DNA of 64,000 nt, taken from the NCBI RefSeq assembly GCF_019599265.1, contig NZ_JAHZTC010000004.1, positions 62,001 to 126,000 of the forward strand. Reading direction: 5' to 3'. The DNA is from Pontibacter sp. HSC-14F20. GTDB lineage: Bacteria > Bacteroidota > Bacteroidia > Cytophagales > Hymenobacteraceae. Below are positions 63,191 to 64,000 of this stretch, piece by piece (positions within the stretch are counted from its first letter, which is position 1; each line of letters starts with the position of its first letter). A program made the position numbers and the translations under genes. The notes below the pieces were generated by a model. It saw only the letters and a list, made by a program, of their open reading frames with translations, had not been told where the DNA came from and searched no databases.

Positions 63191-63198
63191 GGTATAGT

Positions 63199-63617
63199 TG
63201 TCTCGTCCTGATATAAGTTGACGGGTTTGAGACGAAGTTACTTTTTAAGTTGAGACCTCCAATGCGTTTGTGTTGGAGGTTTTCTTTTTCCACTGTTTTA
63301 CCTCTAGTTTCTGCTGGGCGTGCATCTGCTCAGGTGTCAGGAAATGACACGGAAGGTGGGAAATGGCACGAGAGGTGGGGCCTGCGGGTGTTGTAGATGC
63401 TCACTGCCTGAGCTATCACCTGCACTGCCTCCAGGTGGTGGGCAAAGCCCCGCTCGAGGGCAAACACATCCTTCAGAATACCGTTCACCCGCTCGGCCAC
63501 CGCGTTCTGGTAGGGGACGTACTTTTGAGTCATGCTCGGCTTTATCCGGGCCTTTTTTCTCTGCTGCTTTTTCCATATAAGGTTGATTTTAGTGTCAACC
63601 TATTTCAGGACGGGGCA
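63199..63617 (-). mobile_element. IS3-family element, 419-bp internal deletion derivative
   Basis: The ends begin with TG and close with CA, and they carry imperfect inverted repeats of about 25 bp (TGTCTCGTCCTGATATAAGT at the left, and the complement of ACCTATTTCAGGACGGGGCA at the right). A 3-bp target duplication AGT flanks it (63196-63198 and 63618-63620). Inside are only the start of orfA and the end of orfB. The AGT duplication and the ends are typical of IS3. It sits right after the deacylase gene, 8 bp from its stop. Confidence 0.8.
63330..63576 (-). pseudogene. IS3-family transposase remnant (orfA start, orfB end)
   Basis: The frame begins at ATG 63576 with MEKAAEKKGPDKAEHD, which resembles the start of an IS3 orfA. 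Near 63530 a deletion joins it to the last 60 or so codons of orfB (YQNAVAERVNGILKDVFALE near the fusion, ending AVSIYNTRRPHLS), in another frame. The AVAERVNGILKDE-type and YNxRRPHxxL-type motifs are the rve-domain C-terminus. All catalytic Asp are lost, so no active product is expected. Confidence 0.75.
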
Positions 63618-63672
63618 AGTAGATAAAAAAACACAGTTCATCCCGAAGTTTAGGAATGGGATGAAACATAAG

Positions 63673-63715
63673 AACCTCCTGTTTTGTGGTTGTATGACCA
63701 TTAAAACAGGAGGTT
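63673..63715 (+). promoter_or_regulatory. Hairpin sequestering the ribosome site of the right-end transposase
   Basis: AACCTCCTGTTTT (63673-63685) and AAAACAGGAGGTT (63703-63715) form a perfect 13-bp stem. The second arm holds the AGGAGG ribosome site 4 bp ahead of the ATG at 63719. A transcript entering from outside would fold and hide the site. This is a known style of control in several IS elements. A second small inverted repeat, TTCATCCC/GGGATGAA, lies upstream at about 63637-63666. Confidence 0.65.
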
Positions 63716-63718
63716 TTT

Positions 63719-64000
63719 ATGTTTACTACTTCTAAAAACGCATCTTCCGCGCCTGAGGTTCTCTCCCAGGCCCGTTTTTTCTCCCACCGCCTGGAGGATT
63801 TCCTCGCTCCCTTCCTGGTGCAGCTCGACCGGCTGCTGGACCACCGCCTTGTTTTGACCTTCCAGGCCCTGTGCCAGGCACTGGTGCGCCACCGCAGCCG
63901 CTCCTCGGGCCTGCTTTTGAGCGAGCTGGGCGGGGTGCTGCTCTCCCCCCACAAGGCGCCGGCCGGCACCAAGCGCCTCTCCAACCTGCTGCGCAGCCAG
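63719..64000 (+). CDS. Transposase (DDE, IS4/IS701-like), N-terminal part, runs off the window
   Basis: An open frame of 94 codons from ATG 63719 to the window end, without a stop. It starts MFTTSKNASSAPEVLSQARF and includes FQALCQALVRHRSRSSGLLL, LSELGGVLLSPHKAPAGT and KRLSNLLRS, typical of IS4/IS701-type transposase N-termini. The AGGAGG ribosome site sits in a hairpin (63673-63715). The GC content is higher than in the neighbouring genes. The catalytic domain must lie beyond the window. Family assignment is provisional. Confidence 0.7.
   Translation, partial: MFTTSKNASSAPEVLSQARFFSHRLEDFLAPFLVQLDRLLDHRLVLTFQALCQALVRHRSRSSGLLLSELGGVLLSPHKAPAGTKRLSNLLRSQ

Larger units (their letters stand above)
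407..63196. repeat. GGTATAG/CTATACC heptamer family, about 114 copies across the window
   Basis: By eye I count about 61 GGTATAG and 53 CTATACC; about 8 in total are expected for a 7-mer on two strands of 64 kb with even base use. Most are extended to AGGTATAG, many to CAGGTATAGC. They occur inside genes on both strands and in gaps, with no clear strand preference. In genes they are mainly read as GGT-ATA (Gly-Ile) or ATA-CCT/C (Ile-Pro). Tandem pairs occur at 6523-6535 and 27310-27327, and triplets at 40865-40934 and 42384-42444. They are rare in zapA-rny-dps (46400-49020) and 53440-55690. The related GGTATAC/GTATACC is also frequent. Confidence 0.9.

Noticed and set aside
407-63196. The heptamer as a Chi-like or KOPS-like polar word.
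   Set aside because: The two orientations are nearly equal on the given strand (about 61 and 53) over 64 kb, so no polarity is seen. A genome-wide skew test would be needed to revive the idea.

Overview
The window is a chromosomal segment of a Bacteroidota bacterium, most likely a Cytophagales/Hymenobacteraceae member close to Pontibacter. The reasons are Bacteroidota-type promoters (TTG, about 19 bases, TAnnTTTG), many short lipoproteins with SC lipoboxes, a NagB fused to a PIG-L/LmbE domain, a secreted NagZ-type GH3 fused to a beta-lactamase-like domain, DUF4112, UvsE, and the pheT-(coiled coil)-zapA-rny order. The genus is inferred from style only; there is no rRNA or tRNA gene here to confirm it.

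Positions 1-27200 form an unusually complete peptidoglycan and amino-sugar salvage region. A plus-strand operon (murQ, an SSS-type transporter, an FAD/Fe-S D-lactate dehydrogenase) would import MurNAc, split MurNAc-6-P into GlcNAc-6-P and D-lactate, and oxidise the lactate. On the minus strand follow a DeoR-type regulator, a NagX-like membrane protein and a GH3/beta-lactamase fusion. Divergent from these are an amidase, a PBP4-type DD-carboxypeptidase, an L-Ala-D/L-Glu epimerase, a PLP enzyme whose start overlaps the epimerase stop, a DUF819 membrane protein and an NlpC/P60 endopeptidase. Then come a ROK protein, NagB-LmbE, a GH20 hexosaminidase and a NagP-like transporter. Together they could take murein fragments to fructose-6-phosphate, pyruvate and L-Ala-L-Glu. 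A MurNAc kinase and a classical NagA are not in the window.

Positions 27200-43500 are mixed accessory and housekeeping genes: small lipoproteins, UvsE, a metallophosphoesterase, a frameshifted radC, a lipoprotein gene interrupted by an in-frame TAA, a beta-helix protein, an atypical pyruvate kinase, a polysaccharide deacetylase, GlpD and a DUF1684 protein. Positions 43600-59400 are core genes: pheT, a coiled-coil protein, zapA, rny, dps/oxyR (divergent), sucD, a cysteine/cystathionine synthase, a response regulator, TauE, adenine deaminase, cmk, ispH, a DUF502 protein and an alpha/beta hydrolase. Positions 60836-63190 hold a three-gene set of aspartic-type protease, RimK-like ATP-grasp ligase and AspA/AstE-type deacylase. 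The right end holds an IS3-family deletion remnant and the start of a third transposase that leaves the window.

The most unusual signal is a heptamer, GGTATAG/CTATACC, usually extended to CAGGTATAGC. I counted about 114 copies by eye on both strands, where about 8 are expected by chance. It lies in genes (read as Gly-Ile or Ile-Pro) and between them. It also forms the inverted ends of three MITE-like intergenic repeats (6565-6773, 50224-50421, 59514-60501), one of which has been entered by a deleted IS4-family element. A facing pair sits in the dps/oxyR promoter region with the spacing of an OxyR half-site.
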